64,000 nt of DNA from Megascapheus bottae (taxonomy: Eukaryota; Chordata; Mammalia; Rodentia; Geomyidae). Positions 47,707-59,965 of this stretch are shown here, piece by piece. The notes beneath the pieces were generated by a model. The model had not been told where the DNA came from, searched no databases, and was given only the letters and a program-made list of their open reading frames with translations. The translations under genes and the position numbers were made by a program. Location of the stretch: assembly GCA_024803745.1 (NCBI GenBank), contig JANJXV010000002.1, forward strand, positions 38,647,001 to 38,711,000, in the 5' to 3' direction. Each line of letters begins with the position of its first letter. Position 1 is the first letter of the stretch.

Positions 47707-48149
47707 TTGAGCATTTGTTTGAAGAACAAGAAGGAGCTATCGAAATAGAAAAAGAACTCCTTTGTAATGCAATAGATTTGAAGCCAGAGAGGAAAGAATG
47801 AGAGATGTCATTTTGAGATTTATCCTTTTGAATAACTGATTTATCCTTAAATTTATAATGATTATGATTTTTAAATAGTAAATGACAAAGGGGAAAACAA
47901 GGTGGTTAATTGACTCTAAGAGTGGAAAAATGAAAAGAGGAAAAGCAACAAGAGAAGCAGAAGAAAAGTTATAGTCCTGACTCTAGAATGAATTTTAAGG
48001 CTAGTTACTTGAGTGGTAGATACATAGATAGAGATGTCGATGTCTTGTTTTCAAAATGGAGAAAAATACATGATTGCGAACCAAAGACATTTATAATTTC
48101 TTTGACATTATACATTTTTAAATTGGGTAAGTAATTATCTTTTCAATTT

Positions 48150-48246
48150 TTGTTGAAACAAGATCTCAAAGCAGGCCTCAGAATTAAGATCAGTTTGCTT
48201 CTGCCTTCTGCATGCTAGGAATACAGGTGTACAGTACCACACTTGG
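48150..48246 (-). mobile_element. B1-like (7SL-derived) monomer
   Basis: CTGCCTTCTGCATGCTAGGA, ATACAGGTGTACAGTACCAC and ACTTGG read as the reverse of a B1 consensus. No ID half is present, so it may predate SINE-2. Confidence 0.6.
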
Positions 48247-48873
48247 ATCCTTATTGGCATTTTTTTCCTAATAGTCTATCACACTGATAATAAAAGCTTC
48301 CATTTCTTTAACTGTATGCTGAGGAGAAAGCAGTAATAGCTTATGTTAGGGAAAAGGATGGATTCGAAAGGCAGAAAGAATGGAAACAAAGACACCAGCC
48401 TCAACAGACCAGATAAATTTAATGAAAGTCAAAAATGGATGCAGGGTGGGCTGAGGAGCCAGGAGACAAGAAGAGTCACAGGGGCAGGGATGGAGGAAAC
48501 TTTAAATAGGTTCACGGGTGGAGGTGGGGTTGCAGGTAGCTGGAAAGTTCAGAGAGATTTAGGACATGCCTTGGGAGTTTATGATACAGGCCTGGATCTG
48601 GATGGCAATTGTATAGGTTCCTGGTTCAGCACGGCCTGCTTTGGAGAACTCAGGTGCCTGTTGGGGGTAGAGCAGCGGGCTTTCACATTGGAGAGTAGAG
48701 ATCACAGATTCACATTAGTTTCCATCATCTGTTTCTGCCCAATTTGAATAGAAAAGGCAGGAATGCTTGGTCCTGTTTGTAATCCAATCTACCTGGAAAG
48801 TCCCAACAGGAGGATCATCCTTTGAGGCCCCTGTGGTCATAAAATTAGTGAGATCTTTTCCCAAAGAAGATAT
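48247..48873. other. Unassigned sequence containing a 134-codon open frame
   Basis: A plus-strand frame at 48343-48747 (134 codons) is one of the longest outside L1s and simple repeats. I see no domain, signal peptide or repeat in it, and no flanking coding exons. I consider it a chance frame in locally G-rich sequence. Confidence 0.4.
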
Positions 48874-48877
48874 AGGG

Positions 48878-49000
48878 TATGGCGGAGCATGCCTAAAATC
48901 CTAGCTTCTCAGGCAGTATAATTAGGAGGATCATGGTACAAGGTCAGGCCTGGAAAAGTGTGAGACCCTACCTGAAAAATAATCAAAGCCACAGGGTTTG
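48878..49000 (+). mobile_element. B1-like (7SL-derived) monomer
   Basis: GGCGGAGCATGCCTAAAATC, AGGAGGATCATGGTACAAGG and GTGAGACCCTACCTGAAAA follow the B1 order on the plus strand. Confidence 0.6.
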
Positions 49001-49191
49001 GGGGGTATTTTTTCTAGGGATAGGGTTGTTACTAGAGCTTGAGCTCCAAACCCATTATTGCAGAATGAATGACTGAATGAATGAAAAGATGAATTAATTG
49101 TGTAGATATTAGAACTGCTTGGTAGAGGTCATGATCAATAGCTGGCCTAGGAGAGAAAGAAAGAATTAATGAAGTAAGAAATGTAATTTGG

Positions 49192-49290
49192 GTGCTGGGA
49201 GTTTATACTTGTAATCCTAGCTACTCAGGAGGTTGAAATTTTAGGCTCAACCCAAACAAGAAATGTTTGTGAGACTCTTATTACCAGTTA
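49192..49290 (+). mobile_element. SINE-2, 3'-incomplete
   Basis: The 7SL half (TTGTAATCCTAGCTACTCAG) and the start of the linker (GAGACTCTTATTACCAGTTA) are present, then the sequence passes into (CA)n in place of the ID half. Confidence 0.75.
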
Positions 49291-49315
49291 AACACACACA
49301 CACACACACGCACAG
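49291..49315. repeat. (CA)n microsatellite
   Basis: About 11 CA units with one CG interruption. Confidence 0.9.
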
Positions 49316-50334
49316 AAACATAAAGAAAATCAGTGCTCAATTCAGTAATGAACTCAGAGGAAAGGAAATGTATAAAGGGATACAATGTTTCAAGTTCAAG
49401 CCAGAGATATTTCTTAAAGTTGCTGACAAAACACCTTGTCTTGTAGTTGCTCACATTTTAGTGTATCATCCTATACTTACTTCTTTTTGCTAAGCAACGA
49501 AAATTTGAGCTGGTCTTCCATTTTTCACCTAGTTTCAGATCATGGCCGTGTCCTTGTTTAGTTATTGAGGTTCGGGCACTCCATGGCCTATTTCTTGATG
49601 GTATTGCTCAGCTTCGTTCTTTTTGCATTCAATATTTCAGTGGACTCAGACATTTGTATGCAGTGAATATCAGAGTGTTAAATTGCCATCTTTCTTATCT
49701 TTTTCCCTTCTTTGAACAAAAGCTTATTTTATGGCCAAATCAATTAGAAATCTTTGAGTATAAAACTGTTATCACTGACATGAACATAAAAGATATTATG
49801 GAAATATTCATTGTTTCTATTACAGTTGCTTAGAGGGTAGAAATTTTAAAAATCTGTGCTAATAATAGTTTTTATTAGGTTAAGAATATGGACTGAATTT
49901 GACCTATTTTTGAAGTATGTTTTTTTTTAAATCTCATGGAGTTATGTTTTTTTCACCTTTATTCTCTTTTTTCAAAGTTATTTTGTGTATTAAAATCATT
50001 TGTTATTTCATTCATATCTATCTATCTATAATACCCACTCAAAAATGAGGAAAAATTAAATCTAAAAGTAAGTGCAGCTTTGAAATACCTCCTCATAAAT
50101 TTTGAGAGATGCATTGAGTTTGGAGAGAAGTTGTTTAAATGTCTTACTTCTAAATAAGACTGGAGAATAGTAACAGGGATAAATATTCACAAGGTTGATG
50201 GGAATGAAGAGGGGATACAATTACAGCCTCTAATTTTCAGCTAAGTGACTTCCATCTTCCCTGTTTGCTTACTTTAAAATATTCTCTCTATAAGTAGTTG
50301 TACCACTTAATTGTATTATCATTCATCATGCCAG
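49316..50334. other. Unassigned AT-rich sequence
   Basis: No gene or repeat is recognised. Confidence 0.45.
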
Positions 50335-50640
50335 TTTATGAGCACAACACTTCCTGATCAGTCACCCCTTTCATCATTCTCCCCAATCTCTCCCAACTAC
50401 ACTCATTCCATCAGTTTTCCTAGTCCCATTTACATGTATTAAATATATTCATATGCGTAATATACATTAAATACCATGACTGCATTCTCTTGCTCTTCTT
50501 CTCTTCATTGGTCTGTCCCCTCTCCTTGACCTCACACTCCTCTCCGCTCATCTCCAGTACCAACTCCTTTTTATTCATTTTGTTAAACTGTAGGTTAGTT
50601 GTTCAAAGGAGTTACACCATTGGAATTCTCCCATACACAT
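50335..50640 (-). mobile_element. Old LINE-1 3' UTR fragment
   Basis: C/T-rich sequence on the plus strand (TCACCCCTTTCATCATTCTC, TCTCCCCAATC) ending with TGTTCAAAGGAGTTACACCA. This resembles the old L1 3' UTR also seen at 61.8 kb. No coding part is seen. Confidence 0.45.
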
Positions 50641-50835
50641 ACCATACTTTAATTTATATGTTTGTTTATATATATCCCTATATATGATTATATATGTATT
50701 TGTAAATTAGATCTAACTTTCCCATATGAGAGAAAATGTGCATCCTTTATCAATCTGGGCCTAACTTAACAATATTTTTCCAAGTCTATACATTTCTCTG
50801 CAAATGATAAAGTGTTCTTATCACAAAAATCACAA

Positions 50836-51045
50836 TAGCTCCCGGGATCATGCCTGTCATTCTAGCTACTCAAGAGGATAAGATCTGAGGATCTTGGTTC
50901 AAAGCCAGTCTGGGTAAGAAAGTCCATTAGCTCTTATCTTCAATTAATCATCAGAAAACCAGAAGAGGTGCTGTGGCTCAAGAGTGGTAACCTTGAGCTG
51001 AAGAGCTCAGGGATAGAGTGCAGGCACAGAGTTCAAGCCCATGGT
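50836..51045 (+). mobile_element. SINE-2 (7SL-derived plus ID-like composite)
   Basis: Full-length on the plus strand with both halves and the TCTTCAATTAATC linker, lacking a clear A-tail. Confidence 0.88.
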
Positions 51046-51125
51046 TGAGTAGCATACGTGCACATTCTACATACATACTTGGCTGAGTTCATAGTCAGTT
51101 CTATTATCCTCTCATTTACTTTGAG

Positions 51126-51348
51126 TTATGTTATTTACTTCTTTATTTATTTTTTGCCAGTCCTGGGCTTGAGCTCAGGGTTTGAGCACTGTCTTTGGAC
51201 TAGGCTAGAGCTCTACCACCTGAGTCTCAGCACCACTTCTGGCTTTTCTCTATGTACATGGTACCGAGGAATTGAACCCGTGTCTTCATGCATGCTAGGC
51301 AAGCACTCTACCACTAGGCCAAACTCCCAGCCCCGATTTATGCTATTT
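51126..51348 (-). mobile_element. SINE-1 with probable target-site duplications
   Basis: A minus-strand SINE-1 (51156-51334) with a T/A-rich tail (51137-51155). TTATGTTATTT (51126-51136) and TTATGCTATTT (51338-51348) flank it, with one mismatch. Confidence 0.88.
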
Positions 51349-51509
51349 TTAAAATAAAATTGTTCTCAATATTATAGTTTACCTTATGACAATTTGGCTT
51401 TGACTCTTTTGAGGTTGTTTGCAATTATCCTATATTTTGTAAGTTAGCCAAACTTATAAATTGACTGAGAAAGCTGAACTCATCCTTAGAAGCAGGTAGA
51501 TGTCTAGGT

Positions 51510-51688
51510 GCCAGTGATGAATACCTGTGATCTTGGCTACTCAGGAGGCTGTGATCTGGAGAATCACAGTTCAAACTAGGAAGGAAGTCTGAAACTCAGT
51601 CTCCAAAGTAACAAGCCAAATACCAAACAGTAGGTGTGGCTCAGGTGTTAGCTTACCAGCAAGTGAGGCCCTGATTAAAACTTAGTAA
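51510..51688 (+). mobile_element. SINE-2, diverged
   Basis: The 7SL half is clear (GGCTACTCAGGAGGCTGTGA). The ID half is eroded (TAGGTGTGGCTCAGGTGTTA). Confidence 0.72.
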
Positions 51689-52541
51689 ACACAATTTTAT
51701 TCTCTCCAGTGTGTTGTCACATTATTTAAAATAAACTTTAATTGTTATTTAAATATCCTATCAGCTCTTTATGTTTTAAAAAGGTTTATTAGAATTGTAT
51801 GCATTCATTTCTAATTAGTAACATTTGGGTTGGAATAAAACTTTTTTTAACACAGAGAAATATATTTCATATGAAATATATTTTAATTAGCTTTGAATAT
51901 ATAGAGACTATCAGCTTGAAAATGGCAGATTAAATATTTGAATAGAACATCCAACAGAAGTAGACTTTGAAAAAGTAAATTCTACTAATAAAAGTATAAA
52001 AATTTGTAATATAATAATACAAAATAAATAATGATAATAAAATATATGGTAATAATTGAATCCAGAAAATAGTAACAACCCAGAGAACTTGCCTTTTCTA
52101 GGAGCAATTTTTGCCTTGATGTCATTTACAGTTGAGAGCTCAAGTGAGTTTGATGAAGTTAAGACTGCAGGACCAAGTGGAAGGTGTGAAATTCTTGGTT
52201 TTAGTTGGATTCTATTAGTAAGAAACTTCATACCTGTTTCATATCTGTTCACTGTTAGAATAATTCAGTTCCTGAATTTAGATAGAGATGAAATGAGAAT
52301 GATTATGTCTTAAGAAGCAATAAGGGGTATTCTTTTCGTGTCATCTTTGTTATCAAGTTATAGCTATGAATAACTTTTCAAATACATCATCCAATATATA
52401 ATAAGTGATGTATTAGACTTCATGGTTAAAAACCAGCCAAAATAACAGATTATACAAAGAGACCTATAACTTTGTCAAATACCAGAATAATCAAACACCA
52501 ATTATGAGCTAATATTCAAGGTGAAAATTGAAAGGCTTAAA
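51689..52541. other. Unassigned AT-rich sequence with a palindrome
   Basis: No gene is seen. A 26-bp perfect palindrome lies at 51858-51883 (half site AAATATATTTCAT). Confidence 0.55.
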
Positions 52542-52739
52542 ATATATGTCAAGGGTCGGGAGTTTGGCCTAGTGGTAGAGTGCTTGCCTAGCATGCTCGA
52601 AGACCCAGGTTCGATTCCTCGGTACCACATACATAGAAAAAAAAGCCGGGAGTGGCGCTGAGGCTCAAGTGGTAGAGTTCTAGCCTTGAGAAAAGTCCAA
52701 GGACAGTACTCAGGCCCTGAGCTCAAGCCCAGGAATGGC

Positions 52740-52771
<32 letters not shown>

Positions 52772-52777
52772 TGTCAA
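52542..52777 (+). mobile_element. SINE-1 with target-site duplications
   Basis: Plus strand, 52553-52740, and one of the best-preserved copies. It shows a canonical A-box region (TGGCCTAGTGG), B box (GGTTCGATTCC), linker, and second unit (GGCGCTGAGGCTCAAGTGG). The tail is (A)n followed by (TA)n. ATATATGTCAA flanks it at 52542-52552 and 52767-52777. Confidence 0.95.
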
Positions 52778-53194
52778 AAGTTGAGACATTAGAAGTTACC
52801 TAGAAAAGCTGAAATAAAGCAAAATAAAAATTCAAGAACTAAAAAGTTCAAAAAATATAGAGCTCTGTAACTAGGCTAATAACTGAAGAGAGAATTAAGA
52901 AAAGAAGCAAGGGACAAAATTCCTTCTATCTTGTTATGTTTCCATTGGGGACTACAGTGAGGCTTTCTGATATCTATCGCAGTGTAATCTAACCAGTATG
53001 AAGGCAAAAGCTAGGAGTATAGGTAGATAAAAATCATAGAGGATGCAAAAGTTGAATAAGAATAAGGAAAGAAAAGAAAAAGGACAACAAATGGTATTAG
53101 GAATAAAAAATTTTCCCAGACAAATGAAAACATCTGTGAAGTACTCCATTAAATAAATATAAATAAACAAATAAATAGTAAATAAATTCAGGCC
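52778..53194. other. Unassigned AT-rich sequence
   Basis: No gene or repeat is recognised. Confidence 0.4.
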
Positions 53195-53196
53195 TA

Positions 53197-53370
53197 AAGG
53201 CCAGTTTTGCCTATTAATAGAGTACTTGCCTAGCATGTACAAAGACCAAGGTTTGATTCCACATACCTAGAAAAAGCTGGAAGTGGTGCTATGAATCAAG
53301 TGGTAGAGCACCTAGCCTTCAGAGAGCCCAAAGACAGTGCTCAAGCCCTAAGTTCAAGCAGGCAAAAAAT
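53197..53370 (+). mobile_element. SINE-1, diverged
   Basis: Plus strand. It keeps GTACTTGCCTAGCATGTAC, GGTTTGATTCC and the second unit CAAGTGGTAGAGCACCTAGC. It has small deletions in the linker and at the end. Confidence 0.85.
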
Positions 53371-53559
53371 TAATTGATTGTATCCACAAAAATCACAGAA
53401 TATCAAATTTCTTATAAATATCTTATGAAGAAAGTATGATACTGCTTTTAAAGTATCTTAGAATACATATGAACTACCAAAATATAAAAACGCAATTTTT
53501 GAAATTTTCACTCACTCTTTAAGTCTTCAAGTAAACAAAATACATGTATATTTTTTTTC

Positions 53560-53648
53560 CTGCCCAAGTTAGTTTGAATCATAATGCTCCAGGGCTTGCC
53601 TCCTGAGTAGCTAGGATTTTTGGCAAGAGCCGTGACACCCAGCTATAT
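53560..53648 (-). mobile_element. 7SL-derived SINE monomer, degraded
   Basis: GCCTCCTGAGTAGCTAGGAT and GCAAGAGCCGTGACACCCAG read as the reverse of the SINE-2 left half. Confidence 0.65.
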
Positions 53649-53860
53649 GTATTTTTAAATTAATAGGTGGATGCAAGTATTATTTGAAAGGTTGTGTCAT
53701 ATTTTTCATTTAGGAAAGCCCATAAAGAAGTTTCTAAAGCATACTATATTTATATCAATCTGTTTAAATAAAAAATAATCAGGAAACTCAGAATATCTTT
53801 TATATATCTTAAAAATATTAAAAAATAAAACTTTCCTTTGGTTAGACATAAAGATACATT

Positions 53861-54108
53861 GGCTGTCATTTTTTATTGTAATGTATAGAGGGGTCCCAGT
53901 TACATTCACCAGACAGATGGTACATCACTTCTCACATATTTATATCCCCTCTCATGTTTTTGTCTCCATTTCCCTCCCCTCACCTCTCCCAATCATCTTG
54001 TTTTCCCCCCTTTGCTTTCCTATTTCAAATAAATAAATAAACATATATACAATATACCAGGTAACAAAGTCAGATACTGTTGTGCTAGTGGCTGGCTGCC
54101 ATTTTTTT
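53861..54108 (-). mobile_element. 5'-truncated LINE-1 3' UTR with target-site duplications
   Basis: An L1 3' end on the minus strand (about 53875-54093). GGCTGTCATTTTTT at 53861 and GGCTGCCATTTTTTT at 54094-54108 (followed by AA) flank it with one mismatch, an endonuclease-type site. The right end reads CAGATACTGT then TGTGCTAGTGG. In the longer copies these two stretches lie several hundred bases apart, so a small internal jump may have occurred. Confidence 0.85.
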
Positions 54109-55311
54109 AATCTCATCTTTTCTCTTTGTATACTTTTATTTAGTAAATCCATTTAAAGTTGAGAATCAGTGTAATTTAGTAGGTCCAATAATATATTAAG
54201 GATGAAAATAATATCTAGAAGATGTTTAGTCCTTTTGTTTATAAAAACTGTAAACACATACACATGCACATACAATAGGAAATACTTATACTAAATACCT
54301 ACAGTCTAAAATGCAGTCTTCATTGGTCAGCTGTATTTTATCTGGTAGACAATCTTCAGGTTCATAAAATACTTAGAACTAATTTGATCACAGCTAGCCT
54401 TTAATCACAACTTCAAGACAACAGCACTGGATTTGACTGAAGTAAAATTGCATTTGCCCACAACTTTTGTATTTCTGCAGAGACATCAGAACTTTTCAGA
54501 TAGATCTACTGACTCTGATTTGGTTTGTCTAAGTAGATAAATCTTTGGTATTGAACTTGTCTCCATCAGCACGACAGTATTTCTCCCTTATTTAATTTAT
54601 AGTCCCCTCCCAACCCTAAGGGAAAGAATGTTTAAGCAGAGAAAGTATGAAGGTAATTCAGAATATTTTTTAAAGAAGGACTTCAGGAACAAAGTTTTGC
54701 AAAACTGTTTTCCTAATTTAACCATTTTTTTCTTTCCCCTGATTTAAAAAATTACTTGACTTCTACAGACATTGGAATAATGGATAGAGAGATGGTATTT
54801 TCTGGGAAAACCTACCAGGTGATTTTATTTTATTTAAGGCAGTCTTCTCTTGGAGAATACTAGACTTTTGTCACTATTTTCGTTTCTCTTATAAATTGCT
54901 TACTATATTCTTAGATTATTCCTTAAAAAGGGCTAAAATATATGTCTGTCAATATGGATAGGATCATAGTACAATTATTTAAACATGATTATGTGCCTTC
55001 AGTTAGTACTATTGCAATACTTGAAAAAAATCTGTATTAGTTGGAAATTTGAGCTTGATAGAACTCAACACTGAATTAGGAATATGATAGTCTAGGCTTT
55101 GGTTGTGAGTTTCCATAGTGCATCGTAGAAAATGCCATTCAAATAATTGTTTACATCTGTGTAACTTGTTTTCGAATATCTTTATCTATCTATTGGCTAT
55201 ATTGGAAAGCTGAAGAAGTGGATAATCATCCTTATTTTGTTCTTGATTTCTACTATGACCATGTTGAATCCCTTTTATTGCCTGAAAGGTGTTTTTTTGT
55301 GTGAGTGATTT
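54109..55311. other. Unassigned AT-rich sequence
   Basis: No gene or repeat is recognised. Confidence 0.45.
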
Positions 55312-55385
55312 TTTTCCCCCAATAGTACTGGGATTGAACCAGGGTCTTACAGATGACAAACAAAACTGAGTCTACATCTCCAGCA
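55312..55385 (-). mobile_element. tRNA-derived SINE fragment
   Basis: TACTGGGATTGAACCAGGGT is the reverse of a tRNA-like B-box region, and ATCTCCAGCAC closes the fragment. Only the first unit is seen. Confidence 0.6.
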
Positions 55386-55839
55386 CTTGTCTGAGCACTT
55401 TAAATGCATTTTTTTCAGAACTTATTCCACACTTTTGCAAATGAGGAAATGAGATGGCAAAACTAACATTTTTTCCACATTATCCACTCTAACTCATCTG
55501 AACTGAAACACTAAGGATTTATTCATGTCCATGTATGTAACTGAAGATAACCACTTTTTGTCCTAGGGCTCCTGGATTCTATTTAGGTCTTTGTCTTACA
55601 CCAATTGTGATTTATGATACACTACATGATATTAGAAAATTTAGGAAAATATAGATTCAAGCAAATAAAGAAACGTAACAATGCCTAATAAATGTTCCCA
55701 AACAATGTCTTGAATAGAGATTTTCCAAATTTATATATGAATTACTTTCACATGAATGCTCCTAAGGCACAGGAAGATTGTCCTTTTATGTAAGTTAACC
55801 ATCCCTCCATGATTCTCTTGCATTGCATGGAGTTGAGTC

Positions 55840-55930
55840 TCTGGGCTTCACAGCAGCTGGTCATTGTGAGACCTGGAACCTTCCAGGGAATCATTCAATC
55901 TCTGAGGGCTTCATAAACTTGTCTGAAAAA
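55840..55930 (+). mobile_element. MIR-like fragment
   Basis: GACCTGGAACCTTCCAGGGA, AATCTCTGAGGGCTTCAT and AACTTGTCTGAAAAA follow the order of the MIR 3' part. Old and diverged. Confidence 0.4.
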
Positions 55931-56089
55931 GAAAACTATTCCTAAATTAAGTGTTCCACATGGAAACTTTTATTTAAATACAACATTAGAGAGATTTAAA
56001 AAAAAATCAACCAGTAACCATTGAACATTTGCAGATTAAATGTTTTCATGGGCCTGAAGGCTTGAACTTCATCCACTTTCAGGTTCTTC

Positions 56090-56118
56090 TATACACACAC
56101 ACACACACGCACACACTC
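56090..56118. repeat. (AC)n microsatellite
   Basis: About 13 AC units with one CG interruption. Confidence 0.9.
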
Positions 56119-56479
56119 AAACTATCAAGAAAAAGTGCTAAATACAATTAAGTAGGCAAAGAAGACTTTGTTCAAGACTATTTCAGTAATCAAGACTACT
56201 AGAGGAGGAGAGAGATTGAACTCAGGCTTGAGAAGAATTAAACACTGGGGCCAGCTAGTAGCAAAGTACTAGAAACTTAGTCGTGTGAGTAACGCATCTG
56301 TACTTGCTGATTGCTGCTTATAAAAAAATTACATGCTTCATAAAATTCAATATATACTACAAAAGTAGGAACACTGAAGAAGTTAGGAGGGATGGGGGAG
56401 AATGATGAAAGAGGTGACACTGGTCAGGTGGTCAGGAATCATTATATTCATAGACTGCTCTTGGTGAATGAAAACTCTT

Positions 56480-56860
56480 TTGTAGGACTACTTAAAGACA
56501 ATATTAAAAAATAGAATACCACTGAGGAGAAAAGGCTGAGCTTGTTATGGAGTATTCCAGGAGGGATGGAACTACAGCTTTTAGGCAGGGCTTAGTTTTG
56601 CCCTACTCCATTTTGTAAAGCAATCGTTTTAACCTCAGCTACTCTACCTTGAGTACAAATGCCAAAGCTGAGTGCCTTACATCTTGTTTATGCAAACAAC
56701 TACCATCTGTCATAAACTGATAGCTAGTTTATTGGTGCCAATAAACCTTTACATCAGCAAATATTTCAAAGCATATCAGAAGCAGCACGCATGAACTTTA
56801 TTGGACACATAAGACTTTGTGATTTAGGCAACTCCCTAGCTTGAATTAAATAAAATGAGA
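56480..56860. other. Possible old LTR-like sequence, unassigned
   Basis: GGCAGGGCTTAGTTTTGCCC, CTACTCCATTTTGTAAAGCA and GTGCCAATAAACCTTTACAT together have the feel of an LTR U3/R region with a polyadenylation signal. No TG...CA ends, primer-binding site or retroviral gene was found, so this is only a suspicion. Confidence 0.2.
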
Positions 56861-58522
56861 GACATCTAGCATTGGAATACAATGGCATAGTCACCTCATC
56901 CAAGGAAGGATTCTCAGGTCCTTGAGAAAAACACCCCTGGGATTATAGAAGATTTGTATATCAGAGCCCCAAGATCTAAGAATGTGTACATGCACTTTCC
57001 TGAAGTAAATAACGGAAGAGAAAGGAGAGCTGATCTATTGTCTTGTCACGCTCAGAATAACGTAAAGGCCGTGGTGGTCTCCTTCACTTTACCTCTCTTT
57101 CTCTTTCTCCACTGAACAACCCTAATGGTCTCAAAAGCCTTCTCCTGCCAACTACCTGATAATTTCTTCTTCTATATTGTCATAAATGACAAGTTAATGA
57201 GTTATTAATGAGTTTGTGTGTCACCTGTACTCTGACTACTTGAAGGTCCATATATAGGTTCAGTAATTGGTTTTGTCCACTTTAAATAAAACTATAAATA
57301 CCCTCATCTAAACACATTTTAATTGATTAATCCTTTATTTAAATTGATTCCATGCTATAAATAAAGTACAGTGAGCTGTTTGCTCCTAACATGACTTACT
57401 TAGATTTAGGATATAGTCACTCTATGGCCCACGGATGTTTTCTTTTTACTTTAGTGTTTCAGAAAGAATTTAAATTCTAAGCAGTGTGAAATCCTAAATC
57501 TATGATTCCCATGTCAATTATAATTTAGTCCCTTGGCACACCTGTTTGTGGTATTGTCTATTACTGTGTAGACTCTTATATTTATGCCTTAATATATACT
57601 TGCCTTACAGCCCAGTTATGATTCCTAAGAGAGCCATAACTTTGCATTTCATGATGCTTGTTTTAAAATTCTCAGCCATAAAATCACATTAATATATTTT
57701 CAGCTGCTGTTTGTTCCCTTTGTTTTAAAGACTATGTAATGGTTATATGCTTCTCTTTTCCTCATGTTTATCATAATGTACTCCAGAATGTGATTCAGAG
57801 CTATATTTGAAATTCTCACCTTCCTAAGTAAATACATGTGATTAATCCTGAGTGACAGAAGGACCAACTTGCAGGAATAATTTTGCATAGGTCACACATA
57901 GGGCAACAGTTTCATTCACTCAAAAAAATCTGTTGTCAAAGAAAATATCTGGGAAGAGAGGGAACAAAAATCTCTCTTAACTCTAAGTGCTGCTGTGTGG
58001 ATAAGGTATTGTAAATGCTGACATTTGTGAGTCCCAACTTTAATATGTGATCTAACTCTTTAGTGTCCTGCTGAAATGCAGTTTCTTATTCTGAAAGTGT
58101 TGGTGGACTCAAGACTGTGTTTGTAACAAGTCTTGGAATTATTCTCAAATTCATTTTACACTTCAGTAGTTCTAGGTATGTTACAGTGGTTGGTGAACTC
58201 AAATGACTACTCGGCTTATATAACCAGACAGCATCACTGATAAATTTTTCAGATCTATATGCGCAATACCACACAGCTTAGTTTACTACCTTTTTTCCCC
58301 TGGCTAGCACAGCAGGCAGGTTCCTTCTTTCTTTTGTAATAGCCTCAACTTTAGATACCCCTGTCCCCAGAGGCATCTGATGATGACCTTCCTCCTTCAC
58401 CATCAGGGACCCATCCATCTTACCTGCCTTGACCTGTTCCCAGCTCCATAAGTACTGATCAAGTTGGTCTTAACAGTAACTTAGACTTTGCTCAACTTTT
58501 AGTTAGGCTTTATGTTGATAAT
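56861..58522. other. Unassigned sequence, 1.7 kb
   Basis: No gene, SINE or L1 is recognised. Confidence 0.45.
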
Positions 58523-58761
58523 ACAGTTTTCTTTTTTTGTGGGTCATGGGGCTTGAACTCTGGGCTGGGCACTGACCCCAAGCTCTTCAGCTCAAAGTTA
58601 CCATCCTACCCTTGAGCCATGCCCCACTTCCCATTTTCTAGGGATTAACTGGAGATAAGAGCCTCAGGTCCCTTTTGCCTGGGCTGGCCTTGAACCTTGA
58701 TCCTCAGATCTCAGCTAGGATTACAGGTGTGAGCCACTGCACCTGGCACAGTTTCCTTTTT
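58523..58761 (-). mobile_element. SINE-2 with probable target-site duplications
   Basis: A full-length minus-strand copy (58537-58747). ACAGTTTTCTTTTT before it and ACAGTTTCCTTTTT after it differ at one base. The linker and both halves are well preserved. Confidence 0.92.
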
Positions 58762-59829
58762 CTGAGAATTTATTCTGAAAATTTGCATATCTCTTTCCTG
58801 GCCCTTTGAGGTGTTAATCTTTCCCACCCCAGGAAAGTCTTTACCAAGGATTGAACCATCCTTTTAAAAGTCATCATTATGCAAAGAAGGACCATCAGAA
58901 ATTTAGGACAGCTAAGCTGACCTAGGTCCTTGCATCTGACATGAGAAGAAATCAGGTAAGAGGAAAACATAGTAAAGTCGACAAAAAGTTTACTAGATAA
59001 GAAATATGGCAGATAAAGGGAGCACATGGCATAATATGCCTTGCAACAGGAAGGTCATGCATCAGCCCATCTCAGCCATCTGCTGCATTATATACATTGG
59101 CCTTGAGTTAGATAGGGAGAATTTGGAGTCCTTAAAAGAAACTTTCTGACTGCTGAGTCTTTCCTATATGGTTGTGATTGGTACCAAACATTTATTACCC
59201 TGATCATATTTTTGTCCTTTTTCTGTGGTAGACTCCTGCCCACATTTTATCCTCAGGCCAGTATTGGTTTATCAGCTTAACCTGCTATATGCAGGTTTTA
59301 GAAGCCACAATTTCCTGATTGCTTGCTTTGCTCCTAACTTGATCAGTAAAGCCTTCATTTCCCAGGGCTTCATTTCCAACATGCCAAAGTGACAAATAGC
59401 AAATGCAACACTGCTGTGCACATTTTCAGATCTTGGCTTTGATAGCTCTGACTTGACCCTGGCTCTCTCATTTGTGGTGTGGGTGGTGAATAATTAGGCA
59501 ATCCAGGAATGACGCTGTTTGCAAAGCACATAGGCAAAAGCCGGGGAAGTACAGATATAGTTTCCATGTATCAGATGTGAAGCATTCTATCTATAGAGAG
59601 GTTAGAATATGAACAGCAATGCTCTTTGTACCATTGATACAGACATTAAATCACATCAAGAAAATATCCCAAAGCAGTTAAACTCCTCTACTAGTTTATA
59701 TTAAAGATTTGATCAATAGCAGCTGGTGTCAGTTGGTACAGGATATAAAAATTGTACGATATTCCAATAAGAGATATCTGTTCATTTTCCCCCAAAGACT
59801 ATCTCCATGAGTCTAGATCTTATTTCTGT
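58762..59829. other. Unassigned sequence
   Basis: No gene is seen. The composition between 58790 and 59330 is compatible with an old LTR or single-copy DNA. I cannot decide. Confidence 0.4.
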
Positions 59830-59965
59830 TTTTTAATTTAATATAATTTTGTTGTAAAGGTGATGTGCAGAGGTGTTACAGTTACGTAAATAAAGTAGTG
59901 AGTATATTTTTTGTCTAAAACTGTTACCCACTCCTGCCCTATTACCCGCCCCAAGTTGTAGAGTT
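59830..59965 (-). mobile_element. Old LINE-1 3' UTR fragment
   Basis: GGTGATGTGCAGAGGTGTTA, CAGTTACGTAAATAAAGTAG and ACTGTTACCCACTCCTGCCC resemble the sequences at 62.4 and 63.86 kb, which I take as the 3' end of an old rodent or mammalian L1. Confidence 0.5.

Noticed and set aside
48343..48747. 134-codon plus-strand frame as a possible single-exon gene
   Set aside because: No recognisable domain, signal peptide or homologue comes to mind, and there is no supporting context. A translated search would settle it.
52553..52640. A tRNA gene, because clear A and B boxes are present
   Set aside because: It is the first tRNA-like unit of a SINE-1 with tail and TSDs, and no complete cloverleaf was apparent.
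56480..56860. Endogenous retrovirus LTR
   Set aside because: Only the general look and an AATAAA support it. No LTR ends or internal genes are visible, so it is listed as a low-confidence suspicion only.
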